Assembly: GCA_914767715.1 (NCBI GenBank)
Contig: OU612073.1
Location: 13,952,001-14,012,000 of the forward strand
Source: Membranipora membranacea
Taxonomy: Eukaryota > Bryozoa > Gymnolaemata > Cheilostomatida > Membraniporidae
Direction: 5' to 3'
DNA length: 60,000 bases
Within the stretch, counting starts at the first letter, position 1. Each line of letters opens with the position of its first letter. Of the stretch, positions 8,974 to 21,118 are shown in pieces. The translations under genes and the position numbers were made by a program. The notes beneath the pieces were generated by a model, which worked only from the letters and a program-made list of their open reading frames with translations, was not told the origin of the DNA and made no database searches.

Positions 8974-11900
8974 ATGGGTTCCTCGGAATCAAAACCATCG
9001 AAGGCTACACATTGGAATGGCATCAAGCAGTCGTTGACAGATTCCATTAAAAACAGAGACATTGAGCGGACTGGCACAATACTCAAACAATTCAAAAGTG
9101 ATTCAATACTGCGTGTTACTGACTCGAATGGTAACCCAGCTGTTCATTTGGCTGTAGAGGCTGGGACTGAAATGTTGGAAATGCTACTGGATTCTTTTGA
9201 TGCTGACACCCGACTCCGTTTGTCAATGTTGAAAGATATGTCATTTCGGTATTGCTGGGCGTATAAAACTGTCAAACTCTCGGTTCATAACATTTTATGC
9301 TCAATCAAGTATGATGACCCTTTGAGTTTCCAGCTTGTCAGTAGAATGGAAACAATCAGTATCCATGAAAATTGTATCAAGCTTCATCTACTTCTATAAA
9401 CAATATGCTGAGGCCTGACACACAAACCTTAACTTCAGGAGCCTACATATTACATTCAAGTGTGTAAGATGCAATACATCAAAACTTATACACCTGATCT
9501 ATTCTCAGAATTCTGAAAGTGTGATGCTTCAAATACATTATTACAGAACATACAGAGTCAGATGCATATCAACAACCTGATGAAGTCACTGAGAAAGGGG
9601 ACATAGCCAATGAACTCTTTACAGCTATAGCCAATGCAGCAAAGACTGATAGAAACAAACAAGAACAGCCAAATCAGCAGGTATGATGCAAGTTTGATCC
9701 ATTTGCATGAATTCGAATTTGCTCCACTGGTCTGGTCACGCAGCAGTGGAGTGACTAGTGGAAGGGGAGCAGCTCTGAACATAGGCAAATGGATCAAATT
9801 TTGTCTGCATGAAAATTGACTTGTTCATCACTAAATTACCCTGATTACCAATTTTTGACATGGCAAGTGGATTTGGCAAGCCTAGAATATTTTCTGGTGA
9901 AAGACTCATGGATCACAGTGTCAAAGGATTTGCTTTACCAATCGTTAATGAAAATAACAAAAGGTCCCTTAATTCTTTATTTCTACAGCTTATGTTTTTT
10001 GTAGACTGCCCTCATAGACTGATAATCAATAAATACGATTTGTTGCTTTGCTTTCATCCGATTGGGATTGAACCCCCCCCCCCCTCCCACCAACCAACGC
10101 TTGAAACGACTGGCTAGTTATTTTTCTAGTTCTAGTAAGTTACACCATTAATATCATTGTTTTTACAATCTGTTTAAAAAGAGTTTGAGTTTGTGTTCCC
10201 AAAGCGATGACACATCCTAAAAAGTACAAGCGACTCATACTGAAAATGATATTACAATGTTTATATTACAATTTAGGTTGAGATGCGGATCATCCAGGAT
10301 AGAATATTTGAGAGTTTGAAACAGTTTGGAGACGAAGATGGGTCTAGTTCTACCATCAGCTGTATTCTGCTCACAAGTTTGACACAGGAAATGAGCGAGG
10401 ACTTGATGTCTCACCTGCTAATACTTATCAGCGGAGAGATTTCCATCACCAGTCACCACTTTAACATCGGCGAACAATTCTCATGGCAGATCTCAAAAGA
10501 AAAGTTGTCAGATGATAGGATTCATCGCCTTATCAATGATTGTTGCTACAAAATGCAATTCTTCCATCTCCCAGATATGATGCTGCTATCTATTCCTCCT
10601 TACCAACTGAATGGCAGTAATGCATTTCCCCGCTTGATCTTGCCACAGATAAGCTCTGAAATACTTTCATGCAGATGTGATCACAACCCACTGCGCTTTC
10701 ATCTGCATCTTCGAGGCAACGGCATAACAGCCAACTTCCAAATATATCATAAGGATGAGCAAGTAGATGAAGTGATCAGCTGCTTTGAACAGTATGAGGT
10801 ATGTAGAACATTTAGTAATACTTGAACCTCAGAATTCCATCATTGGTATTTTGAATTATGATCTATTCTAATTTGCCTGTATTAACATTATTACTCCATG
10901 GATCATCGGAGATGAGAATGTAAATACTACAGATAAATATTAGATACTTATTAAATGTTTAGACAGTCATTGTGTTTGGCAATGGTTTTGGGCATCCGGT
11001 GTCGCCGTCATGGCTGTGAGCTTCTAATGAGGTTAACAAATGATACCATTTTATTATGTAGAGCTCGAGTGAAGGCAGCGACACACACCACATTGCAGAG
11101 TTCATCGACCAACTCGATGTTGATGAGGATGAGAGATGTGTGACAGTTGTTGTCATGGCGGCCCTTGGATCAGATGACTTGTCACAATACTTGCTACATC
11201 TGATAGCTGGAAGACTTACGCAACCTGTTGTAACTCCTGACAATGAAAGCTGGAAAGACATTCAAACTCATTATGTAGGAAACAGCTCCCTTTATGATGA
11301 AATCACGAGAAAAAGCAAGGAGGGCCTAGCATCTTTGGATCCCGCGAAAAGAGCTAAAGTCCTTGATAACCCACCTCGTTATGTTGTCACATCCAACTTT
11401 CCTAGCCGAACATTCGATGAAAAGTTCCGAATCTCAGATGTGATCCTACCCGAAGTGAGCCATGGCAATGGCGAAAAGCAGGTTTACGTATACCGTAATC
11501 ACGATGCACCGGAGTTATGCCTAGAACTACACGAACCAGCATCACCTATGTTTAGTTCGTACAGCAATAGTGGTACTACTGAGTCCTCATCATTGTCAGT
11601 GACCGTAAGTATTTATCGTAAAGTCAATACTGGTGGACTGACCCTCAACATTGATAAGCTGATCAAAGTCTCACATTCACAAAAAACTTTTTTTGAACAG
11701 TTCTGACTCGCAATATTCTTAACCTGGAAACTGTCATATTCTGCATTGTCACTGTTACAGGACAAGAACCCAATGGAAGATTTGGACAGAAAGCACTACG
11801 AAATGTTTTCCAGCATTTACAGCGAATGCGATAAGCAGGGATCCTACAATGATACAGTGTCGGCCATCACATCTGTTGCCCGTCTTCCTAGTGGAGAAAT

Positions 11901-13421
11901 GACAGTGGGTCTATTTCTGCTCTCTGGAACATGGTTTGGTAAGGGAGTCGCAGACATCCACAAAACTCCAGGATGGAAAGTAACAGTCATGCCAGTTTTC
12001 AATCCCAAACTCCGAAAGAAAGTTGAAGCCTTCACTGGCTCTACAGGGCTGCCATGGTGCTCCACCAAAGATGCCAAGGCTGCCGCTATCACTCCCAATG
12101 ATCTGGACTCCAAAATTGTCTTGGGTGCCGGTAGTCTCAGCATTGACATAGAAAAGACCCGCACTTGTGATGTACAAGGGAGGACTATAATGAAAAGTAT
12201 TCGACGAGCTAAAATCTCACACAGTACACAAAGGGATCTCTGCGCAGTGTTCTCTAGGATAGAAGAGGACGAGGTATAGTCTTACTTATGAGGTGTGGCG
12301 TTTTTACATATTTTTACTTCAAATCAGCTTAGAAAGGACGTTCGGTTTTGTTTTCACGAACAGCGTTTGCATGCTGCGGAACATGATTTAAATCAACTTG
12401 AATTCAAGTTTTATTTTTTAAACAGTTGCCAGAAGATGATCTTAAGAAACTGAGTCTGCCGATTCCAGAGAGCCTGCTTGACATAGCTACTTATGAAAAG
12501 TTCGAAGAAAAGCTGAACATTTCACAAGAAAACAGGGAGGACGACTCAGAGAGTGTTATGATCAGCGTTCACTCACTCAAGACTAAACTGGCTATAAAGA
12601 AGAAGCCTAAGCGTAGCAAGCCAGGCATGCAGGAGGGATTGAAGGTTTGCCAGGGAGATCCCCGTTGCAACATTTTGATAATACTAGCTGTTGGTCAGCC
12701 ATCTGAAATTTGCTACCCACGTTCATTCCGTTATCAAGATCCTTTGAATAGTTGGGAGTGCCAGACCTTCTTTAAAAATTCGAAAAAAGTCAAAACAATT
12801 GTGGAGAAGGAGTGGTCAGAACTGAAAGAAAAATTCAGAGCATCAAAAACTAATATCTGGCAGTCAGTGGCTCAGCATATGGTGCTTGATGCATCTAGCG
12901 GGCCTCTTAAGCTAGTCCCTCTAAAACTAGCTGGTGAAAATTCAGACAAATTAAAAGTTCAGCCGAGTATAATAGAGTTTTCATCCCACGACACAGATGA
13001 CCAATCGATAGGTCATGCCCTGGCCAGCTGTCAGCCATTCCTAATCAAGTGTAAGGAATGGCACGAAAACGAGAAAAGTGATTCCATATTTTGTCATATT
13101 AGGTCAGCATTTTTCGGAGAACCTAGCTTGCCGACCTCTTTCAAATTTCCTACCTCCAAATTCAAACACTCCCAACTACCTCGACCTCATCAGCTTGGCT
13201 GTTCTTCAGCAACTGAAGAGGGCTCACTGTTTTTGCTTTACCACGACGAAGCCCACATGAAAATGTCTCAGATTTCTCAGGCCCGGTCAATCAAGGACAA
13301 AGAAATAAAAGAACAACTCAAAAAAACATGGGAAGTTCTCGATGTCAATCAGAACCAACTAGCCGAACAGGGAGCGGTCGGTGGTGCAACTTCAATGTCT
13401 GAGTGGTGGAATTGTGAGTAG
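8974..13421 (+). CDS. Large protein of unknown function, N-myristoylation-type start, multi-exon
   Basis: The ATG follows a 5'UTR acceptor (GTGTTTCAG, exon from 8900). Coding exons: first from 8974 (3' boundary unresolved), then 9547-9680, 10277-10798, 11062-11604, 11761-12273 and 12426-13421 (TAG stop). The internal junctions from 9680 on are phase 0 with good GT/AG signals. MGSSESK fits an N-myristoylation site (Gly2, Ser6). DSNGNPAVHLAVEAG resembles one ankyrin-type repeat. The rest, about 900 residues, has no domain I recognise; it contains FGKGVADIHKTPGWKV, a basic patch KKKPKRSK in the last exon and a Cys-poor soluble composition. It is probably cytoplasmic and perhaps membrane-tethered by lipid. 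The first junction is a real gap: exon 2 needs a phase-1 donor. The candidate at 9131 (AATG|GTAACC) would cut the ankyrin-like segment, so an extra small exon may exist between 9140 and 9546. Confidence 0.75.
9688..9806. mobile_element. Short MITE-like inverted repeat (TTTGATCC family, copy 1)
   Basis: AGTTTGATCCATTTGC at the left is matched by GCAAATGGATCAAATTTTG at the right, about 115 bp in all. It lies in the intron after the exon ending at 9680. It shares its end motif with copies at 39860 and 41492. Its own target duplication is not clear. Confidence 0.6.
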
Positions 13422-13754
13422 ATGCGCCATTGACCTAAATTGTTCATGAGACGTTCGGTCAGGTAGCTTCAGATAAGGACTCAAATTCAAAATCTCAGCC
13501 AAGTTAATGTTTCAATATTCGCATTTTCTAGTGAGTTCAGCCTCTCACAAGATCTAGACCAATCTTTTGTTTCATTTCTGCCCAATCGCTCAGCCTTTCT
13601 ACTCTTATCAGGAATACTTGGATCCTAAATTGAAGAGGGATATAATTTTACTTCATTTATTTCAATACTTTCAACAACAGAAAAATATTGCTCATGAAAG
13701 GAATTACCAGGTGCTTGTAAAGTATCAGTATCTATACTGTATAAGTTTTTGGTC

Positions 13755-13760
13755 AATAAA
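13755..13760 (+). other. Poly(A) signal AATAAA downstream of the 9-13.4 kb gene
   Basis: AATAAA lies 334 bases after the TAG stop at 13421 and just before the dispersed repeat. It is plausibly the 3' end signal of this gene, implying a 3'UTR of about 350 bases. Confidence 0.45.
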
Positions 13761-13779
13761 TTTCTTGGTTTATGCTATG

Positions 13780-14285
13780 TTTTAGTTTGAATTCATAAGA
13801 ATTTTTTAAAAACATTGATTTGAGTTTTACAACCAAAAGATACTAACTCAATTCACGATATGCGTTGCCTTATATTTCCTGTTTTAATAGTTCTATGCAT
13901 TTGTTGATCTCATTACAAATCATGCAAAGGTTTACCAATCTATGTCATATTATCATCATTTTTTTTCTTTTTTTACCAGCAATATCATGTGATAATCCTT
14001 GTTTAAAGTTTTCATAGCCCTCCGTGTTTGTGTGTGAGGTTGTGTTTTTGAATCATCTATTTTGTGACACTTTTTCATTGTATGTGTTATCTTATCAGGT
14101 TTGTATCATGGTCAAGAATGAATTAAAAACATGAATAATGAACAGCTGTTACTGTTACTAGGTGACTCTAAGTGGTACTTTTCCAGCATACCCATCTTAC
14201 ATCTAAAGTCTCATGTCAAATAATTCAGCAAGGGAAATTGATTGGGAGTTACTGATTCATACAAAAAGAACAGGCAACTGCTGAA
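13780..14285 (+). repeat. Dispersed about 500-bp repeat, copy 2
   Basis: This is the same-orientation, diverged copy of 1540-2020, beginning TTTAGTTTGAAT and ending near ACAAAAAGAACAGGCAACTG. Compared with copy 1 it has an extra AAT in TGTTTTAATAGTTC and other small indels. It directly follows the likely poly(A) site of the upstream gene. Confidence 0.8.
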
Positions 14286-16048
14286 CATTCATAGAACCTT
14301 GTGATTTTAACCAACATAATTAGTCAACATCTGATCATGAAATATTGTAAAACTTAGTAAAGAACATTAACAATGTTGCTCTGCCTGTGGACACTGATGC
14401 TATGTTCACTGAACTGCGCAGCCAACAGTTTTTTGAACAATAACAGCTCAGGAGAGCCATGTTGATGTTAATTAAATAAGTTTAGCTAGTTTAAAGAGCT
14501 CAGCAAACTGGTTGCATTTGGATTTGTAAAGCATTTTCTTTCTAGTATTGTATAAATAATGCTTATTTATAAAATTGAACACAACAACTCAGGCCACTGT
14601 CCAACTACAAAGGTTGTTAAACAGCTTAGAATTAGTCTGGGCCCCCCAATTGTTTAATACACTGTTGTTCACATTGAACATGGAAAAAAAATTACATAAG
14701 AAAAGCTGAAATCTCATTGTGGATTGGGTTTACAGAATATTATTGAGGGATAAAATCATGGTGCGCAAAAAGTTGTCCTGCCAATGATATACTGAAGGCT
14801 GAATAAAATTTGATAAATATTTACTTTGTACAATATCACGCCTATATCAACATGTTTCACAGTTCATTTGATGTCAGCCTTTTGAATAATTTTAATATGA
14901 ATTAAAATAATACAAAACCTTTCAATGCCATGATCGCTATCTTGTTTATGTCTTTGTGTCAGCAGGTTTTCTGAACATACCCAATGAATAATTATTGTTT
15001 CTGTGAATTAGACTAACACCAGTTTATATCTTGAGACGTTTTCTGTTTGAATTTGACAAGATGTTGCAACAAACCAACAAAGCTTGCCAAGACCCGTTAG
15101 CTATTGAGCTATTGGAAACTGAACATTGTTCAGACATAATCTGTATTAAGTCATCTTCCATCTCAGTTAACGTCACATATCTCAACTGCATCTCGCCATC
15201 ATACAGAGTCATAAGTGCGGTTCTTAATCCCTTTGTTAGTGGAGGGTTCTCATAGCATTTTGCATCCTCAGATATCATATTCACATTATACCCAAATTGT
15301 AGCGGCTCTCTCGGATTAATTGAAGTGCTTTAGTTTTTACTGATGCTATGTGGCATAAATTCTTTTATTGGATTCTCACTATCCACGATAACACCGTGAA
15401 ACTAAAATAATAAGGTTAACATATAACATTTTTGTAAAGGTTTTGAGAATTTTGATATAAAATGAGTCATGTAAAGCAAATTAATCTTGAGAACAGCACA
15501 GCTGTAAAACAATTGTAAGACTAAACATTAGATAACAATGGCTCAAAATTAGTGCAAATTATTCTAAATCTAATTACGCAAATTACAAATAAAAACAGGT
15601 TATTCCTGGATTGTGAAATATATTACGACAAAATGATAAAATGTAAATTTGCCTTGATTACACCATCCAAGGAGAGGCTATTTAGTGGTTGCTGCTTATG
15701 TTAGGGCAGCTGAGTATAAGTATTGAGATATAAAATATTATTCGTATAATTCAGAATAATATATAATGTCAGAGAAGTACCAGAATAATTCTGATTTTAC
15801 AATACCTCGTGTCCAGATTTCACATGTTGTATGTTGTGCTGCTGGAGACGTAATGATGAAAAATTGCCGAAAACTTAATGAATTGAGTCCTTCACTATCA
15901 GACCATCTCTGGATTTACTGCAGTGAAATCATGCAGTGCAGTGTATTGAAATTTGGGTTTTAAAGATGCTTGATAAGAAGAGTTTGTTATTGTTTGCAAT
16001 TAAGATATTGCAATGGAAATTTAGGTCTATAAGAATGTTTATTTATAC
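14286..16048. other. Intergenic, no gene seen
   Basis: AT-rich sequence between two convergent genes. Short ORFs on both strands at 15024-15284 are mutual shadows, and the ORF at 15766-15963 has no support. Nothing assignable was found. Confidence 0.4.
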
Positions 16049-16222
16049 TAGGGTTTGTTCCATACCACAGATCTTAGATTTATTAGTAAACATGCCTGGA
16101 AAATCATAATAAAATTTAACTAATTAGTCATAGTAGGGTTTCTTACACACCACAGGTCTTAGATTGATCAACATAGGGACAGTAAACAAGCCTGGATAAT
16201 CTTGATGAAATTTAACTAATTA
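16049..16222 (+). repeat. Tandem direct duplication, two units of about 80-90 bp
   Basis: AGGGTTTGTTCCATACCACA through TTTAACTAATTA is followed by AGGGTTTCTTACACACCACA through the same TTTAACTAATTA. The second unit carries about 10 extra bases. The array abuts the stop codon of the minus-strand RING gene and so lies in its 3'UTR. The TTTATT at 16038-16043 (AATAAA on the minus strand) is a candidate poly(A) signal just beyond it. Confidence 0.75.
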
Positions 16223-17944
16223 TTGATAGAACATTACACAAATGGAGTTGTCCAGTTTGGAAAGAAACATAACGACGAAGGTTCTGAATGTGCGGGATTC
16301 ATGACAAAATGAGACATGGAAGTCTTTCAATCCAAATGAAGTTGGCTTAAGTGGGTGGGGCCAATTTACACAACTGCGGGCTAAACTATCGCTCATATAC
16401 TCATACGGATCAGGACCACCCACCAAATAGTGATTGACATACCCAAAAAATATGTTCATAACTGTCATAAACAGCAAAAGCTCCAGCAGAAAGAGACAAT
16501 ATCGAAACATTTTGAAGAGCCATATATGTGGAACCATAAAGAGCTTAAGGAATCTAAATATGTTCTGAATTCGGGATAACTCTGTTATTTGCTCATTTAC
16601 TGGGTTATCAGGTTCAGGTAGCGGATCATTTACCATCGTCACTCTTCTCACTGGTCCAGCCTGGTTGAGATTTCGATACACTTGGATTAAATCTTTGCCA
16701 TCTAATGTGACCAAGTTCCCCTCATCGGATGCAAGCAGAGATCCTAAGCTCGAATCTGCAGGTAGATGCAGTAGGACTGTCGGGTCTAACACCTTTGGCT
16801 GTCTGTACAGAACTCGGTTGTTCTTTATCTTCAAGTTATCTAGAGATGGAAGCCGTGATAGGTCTAGTTGGTAAATAACTTTGGTTTTTTCGGTGGTATA
16901 GATGATTTTGTCCTTGAATCCACAACCCAGAATGAAGAGAGGAATCTTGAAGTGTCTTATGGGTTCTTTTATGTGCACCACACATCTGCAGTGAACATAT
17001 CGAAAGGGTAGCTCCATCAAATGTTTATCACGACAGTCTACAAACCACAGGCTGTCTCGATAGATACACAGCACCCTATTCCTGTACAGGTACCGGCCAA
17101 TCAAATTGAATTGTTTCTCTTTTGTAGATAACGAGCACAGAGTTGTAACTTCCAGACGATCCCTCTCTTTATAGATTTTGTACAGGTCTCTCTTAGTTTC
17201 GTCGCAGAGGCGGAGGGAAATAGAGAACAACACACCATTGGGGAAGGGTTGAAGGCTTACTGATTCTTGTGTGGTACGGCAAGGCAGCATAATATCCAGT
17301 TCTGGAAACTCAGGCTGCCAACTGGTTACTAGCTTCTCGTTTGCGTATACTTCAATTTGTTTCTTTGTAGTATTGTACACATATAACCTTTCTTCATTGT
17401 ACACCATCGAGGCACTATATGTAGATTTCTGGTGGCCAAATTTTCCCATGGCCCCATTGTCGTGTAGCTGGAGGTGAAAAAGGCTTGTTGTATCGGAGGT
17501 GTGAAAGTACAATTTGGAGTTAGTTGCTGCAATGCATGTTTTGATCCCTGTAATATCCTCATTCAGGTTGTATTGTCCAACTGAGGAATATAGCTGTATG
17601 TTTGTATTCCCTAGCTTCATTTGTTGCACATCACCAATTGTAATGTCCTGATGTTCTGTGAGTGCAAGCTCTTCTCGGAATGAGGCAATAAGATTGCTCA
17701 ATTGCTTGGTTTGTAGGAATGTTGGTAAATTTTGTTCGGCTTTGACATCAAACTCTTTTCTGCACACGGGGCATTCGAGGCTTTTATTGCGTTTCTTTCT
17801 TGCTTGCATACCCTTTATACATACATCACAAACTTGATGATGGCAAGGAAGGGTTTGGAAGTCACTTTTCCCACAGAAAGCCAAATCAAAACATATGGGG
17901 CAGGTCAGAAGGTCGTCCTCCACTTTGCGGATGATGTGCTCCAT
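16220..17944 (-). CDS. RING-finger protein with C-terminal membrane segment (574 aa, single coding exon)
   Basis: A probable membrane-bound ubiquitin E3 ligase. A C3HC4 RING is complete near the N-terminus: C15, C18, C34, H36, C39, C42, C58 and C61. The middle (about 110-440) is a series of short beta-like segments, with repeated aromatic/hydrophobic strands and turn residues, as in NHL or Kelch-type propellers, but no canonical motif was confirmed. About residues 478-503 (LFLLELLLFMTVMNIFFGYV) form a hydrophobic helix, followed by about 71 residues. There is no B-box or obvious coiled coil, so it is TRIM-like only in its RING. Coding sequence is uninterrupted, but an acceptor (GAATTTCAG, exon from 17960) just upstream of the ATG indicates a 5'UTR intron. 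Substrate is unknown. Confidence 0.85.
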   Translation of the reverse strand: MEHIIRKVEDDLLTCPICFDLAFCGKSDFQTLPCHHQVCDVCIKGMQARKKRNKSLECPVCRKEFDVKAEQNLPTFLQTKQLSNLIASFREELALTEHQDITIGDVQQMKLGNTNIQLYSSVGQYNLNEDITGIKTCIAATNSKLYFHTSDTTSLFHLQLHDNGAMGKFGHQKSTYSASMVYNEERLYVYNTTKKQIEVYANEKLVTSWQPEFPELDIMLPCRTTQESVSLQPFPNGVLFSISLRLCDETKRDLYKIYKERDRLEVTTLCSLSTKEKQFNLIGRYLYRNRVLCIYRDSLWFVDCRDKHLMELPFRYVHCRCVVHIKEPIRHFKIPLFILGCGFKDKIIYTTEKTKVIYQLDLSRLPSLDNLKIKNNRVLYRQPKVLDPTVLLHLPADSSLGSLLASDEGNLVTLDGKDLIQVYRNLNQAGPVRRVTMVNDPLPEPDNPVNEQITELSRIQNIFRFLKLFMVPHIWLFKMFRYCLFLLELLLFMTVMNIFFGYVNHYLVGGPDPYEYMSDSLARSCVNWPHPLKPTSFGLKDFHVSFCHESRTFRTFVVMFLSKLDNSICVMFYQ

Positions 17945-18355
17945 ATTTGAATCGTTTCACCTGAAATTCAAACTTGGAAACCTAAACATTTTGGGCAAGA
18001 AGATCATATGCATGTGTAGGCAACATTGTGTTTCATTTTTCAAGGTTGCCTAAATTCTACAACAGTATAGTTCAAGAATGGAAAAGTAGCCTTTCTTCCT
18101 CAAGACGGACTCGGAGTATAGAATTATTTCCTGAAATAACATAGAGCTAGTATATTTTCATTTGTATTACTTAAGTTCCAATGCAACAGCAGACAAGCTA
18201 TGAAACCTTTAATATGGGTCATTGTAACAAAGTGCGTCAAGAAAACGAGCATAATTAGGTCTTATGGCTAAAGTGCTATGAGAGCTAGCCACCTGTCACC
18301 TTGAGAACCTTGGCTCATATACTATAACCCCAAAAGACAATGTGATCTAGCTTTA

Positions 18356-18560
18356 TTTTACTACATCCTTACTTTTTCACTTACCTACTGATTCACCTAC
18401 ATATCAATGTCTGACTTGCGTACTTACATACATACCTTTTTATTTACAGTCATAGGCCTACTTACCTTCCGTAGCTACTTTTTCTTTCCTAACTACTTAC
18501 TTACCTATACTAGCTAACCTTCATGCGTCTTTACTTATCCACCAACCTCCTAACTACATC
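18356..18560. repeat. Degenerate CTTA/CCTA-rich stretch
   Basis: Irregular repeats of CTTAC, CCTAC and CATAC run through about 200 bp upstream of the RING gene. It looks like an old, decayed microsatellite. No coding or regulatory motif was identified. Confidence 0.55.
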
Positions 18561-21073
18561 ACTTACTAACCAAAAGAATGAAGCTATTTTCAGCCTTTAT
18601 CGTAGAAGCGGAAATAAAATTGTGAAGGTTATCCTACTCGTTTAACCCACCAAGCATTTGAATGGATTATTCCAATATAGCTTTGATTATTAAGCAGCAC
18701 GCTACATAAAAGCTCTGATCAAATAAAAAACCAAGGAACAAACACAATCATCTGAGACCATGAATTTCAAAAAATCATTAAATCATTTCTAAGGTTGCTA
18801 TACAATGAGCTGTGTTTTTTGTTTGTGTTTGGAGAAATATCCCTATCATCGGTCATACACAATCAATTTACCTGCACTACTTCTTTATAGGAACGCAAAT
18901 CCGATCTCTCAACTATCCTCGCCTTTCCAGATTGATTGGCAGAAATCATTTCAATATCAAATTCTTTAAAAACAAGCTGTTATACAGATATCAGAGAGAT
19001 TGGATACACCCTCCCTGCTCCCTGTAGAAATCAATCAAAACAATTGTTGTACAGAGTCGTCTCTTTCTCTTTCAAGGGGTGACAACTCTTGTCTAATTTC
19101 ACCAAGTTTGACCTCGTGATGGCAACAAGAAGGTCATGTGAACGTAAAAAATGATTAAATTGAAACCTCAAAAGCATGAATGATTGATGTACAGCTCCAT
19201 TCAAATCCCTTTCTTTACTGTGTGACCCACAAATGAGAGACATTTCAAAGAAAGTTTTGAATGCCACAAACCGATGATCCGGCACTTGCAGCAATATGGA
19301 ATCTAAAATTACTCTGAATGTCACCTCTAAAATTCAGCACATAAATAAACACACACATGATAACTGGGGTAGGATACATTGTAGGAGCAAAACCGAAAAA
19401 AATATCGTTAATGATAACACTTCCATCTATGTTAGAATTTCTGCAGTACGAATAGCAGCCTGACGGGTTTATCTTTGCCCAAACACATTTACCGCAATAA
19501 ATCTCATAGGGAATTAGAAAATCATTTTTGTTTATTATAAATAACATATTTAGCCACATTCTAGAAATACACCCGCCTTTCTATCTCCCATGAACGCAAG
19601 ATAATTTGCTTTAGGAACTCTATATTTTATGTAACACTAGTACCCTTGACCCGTCAATCCTGAAAAATTATATTACATCAGGACATATTGGATGGCAAAT
19701 ATCTGAGACTGATTTGAGGCTCTCTTGTCATGGAAATAGAATTCATATCACTTACTTTCTTTGACATCACAATATATATTGACCATTTGCATTACCAGTA
19801 AATTTGCCGGTAATATAGAAAAAAATACTGGTGCGTTTAGAGAATAAGAGCACACAACAATGAAAAAAGTAATTGCTGAATTTATCTCCTCCTGGATTCC
19901 CTGTGTAATGGCAGGAATGCACCCTGCAGTAGATCATATATACAGAGACAATTCATACGCATACCAGATATATTTGCTGCCGAGAAATCATAGGAGCCAA
20001 TAGGTAATTATTAATTTTAGTGACATTGCTATATATTGGTGTAGAGGTTACTTTCCATACATTTCCTTGATGTTATCATGATGGTATCTGATACATTATT
20101 TGATGTTATAGCATATTAATGCTATTTTTCTTTCTTTGTGTAATATGTTCAAGCTATTTTCTTACAGTTTTACATCTCAACGGAATAAACCCCAATGTTT
20201 TAGTAAACTCCAAACTTCTTCGATATCTCGGCAGCTACACCCTGGAAATAAGCATCAGATATCAGATAGCATGTCTGTTGTGATGATAAATAAAGAAAGG
20301 TTGTATCTCGTCACCGCTAAATTTTAGAGAATATCTTACAAGTGAATGAATCAAATCTAGCAGAGGCTTATTATACAATCGTAATGAGTGCCAGACCTAG
20401 AAGCAAGCGTCGATGCAACTGTTGTCATATACAGCCTAGCTGACCTAACCAGGACCTTGAATAGTGTCGTCTGAGCCCCCTCCCACCCTCCGGTGAGGGA
20501 AATAGTGTAGTTGTATCAAGGACTCCTTGGTCGTATCGTGAGATTGGAAACTGATAATTGCAATGACTGAATAAACATATAATATATGTCAGTGATGCCT
20601 GATGTATCACTAGTTAGGAAAATATGAGTACATGAGTGCATGAGCACAATATATGAAAATATCCCAGATTGAATTTGAACATTGAAATCAAACTACACAG
20701 GGACCCTCCCTGCCTGAACTACCTATGTCTATGAATTTGGTTGATACTTTATATTGAGTTATCCTCTCAGTGTGATACATAACAAGGTGTCACAACTTCT
20801 CAGAACTATCTCAGCCCATTACAGCTGTCCCATTTCTATCTTATTATTTATTGAAAATGGGAATTTCCAGTGTGGAAAATGAAGTGGAATTTTCACTCAC
20901 TCAGAATATAGTCGAATAGTCTCACTCTTTTTTCCCTACTCTCTTCTGTGTTCCATGGATTAAAACTGTAAGTGATTGATCTACCAAGGAGTAAGTAATA
21001 GAGAGCTACTCATTGATTAGAACAGATACCACACTTTCATGTTCTCACAAATTCACTGGCTGCTGATCTTGTA
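18561..21073. other. Intergenic between divergent genes, no gene seen
   Basis: AT-rich sequence between the RING gene (minus) and the Cys-rich receptor gene (plus). It should contain 5' regions of both, but no first exon or core promoter could be singled out. Overlapping short ORFs at 19031-19559 are not supported. Confidence 0.4.
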
Positions 21074-21118
21074 CTACTAAGGTTTTGCTCTACAAGTTGT
21101 AGAGCAAAACCTTAGTAG
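21074..21118. repeat. Near-perfect 45-bp palindrome
   Basis: CTACTAAGGTTTTGCTC and the next five bases are followed by one G and then the exact reverse complement, giving a 22-bp stem with a one-base centre. It lies about 320 bases upstream of the start of the Cys-rich receptor gene at 21437. Confidence 0.9.

Noticed and set aside
19031-19559. Overlapping minus-strand ORFs upstream of the RING gene
   Set aside because: Different frames overlap, there is no domain or splice support, and the composition looks random.
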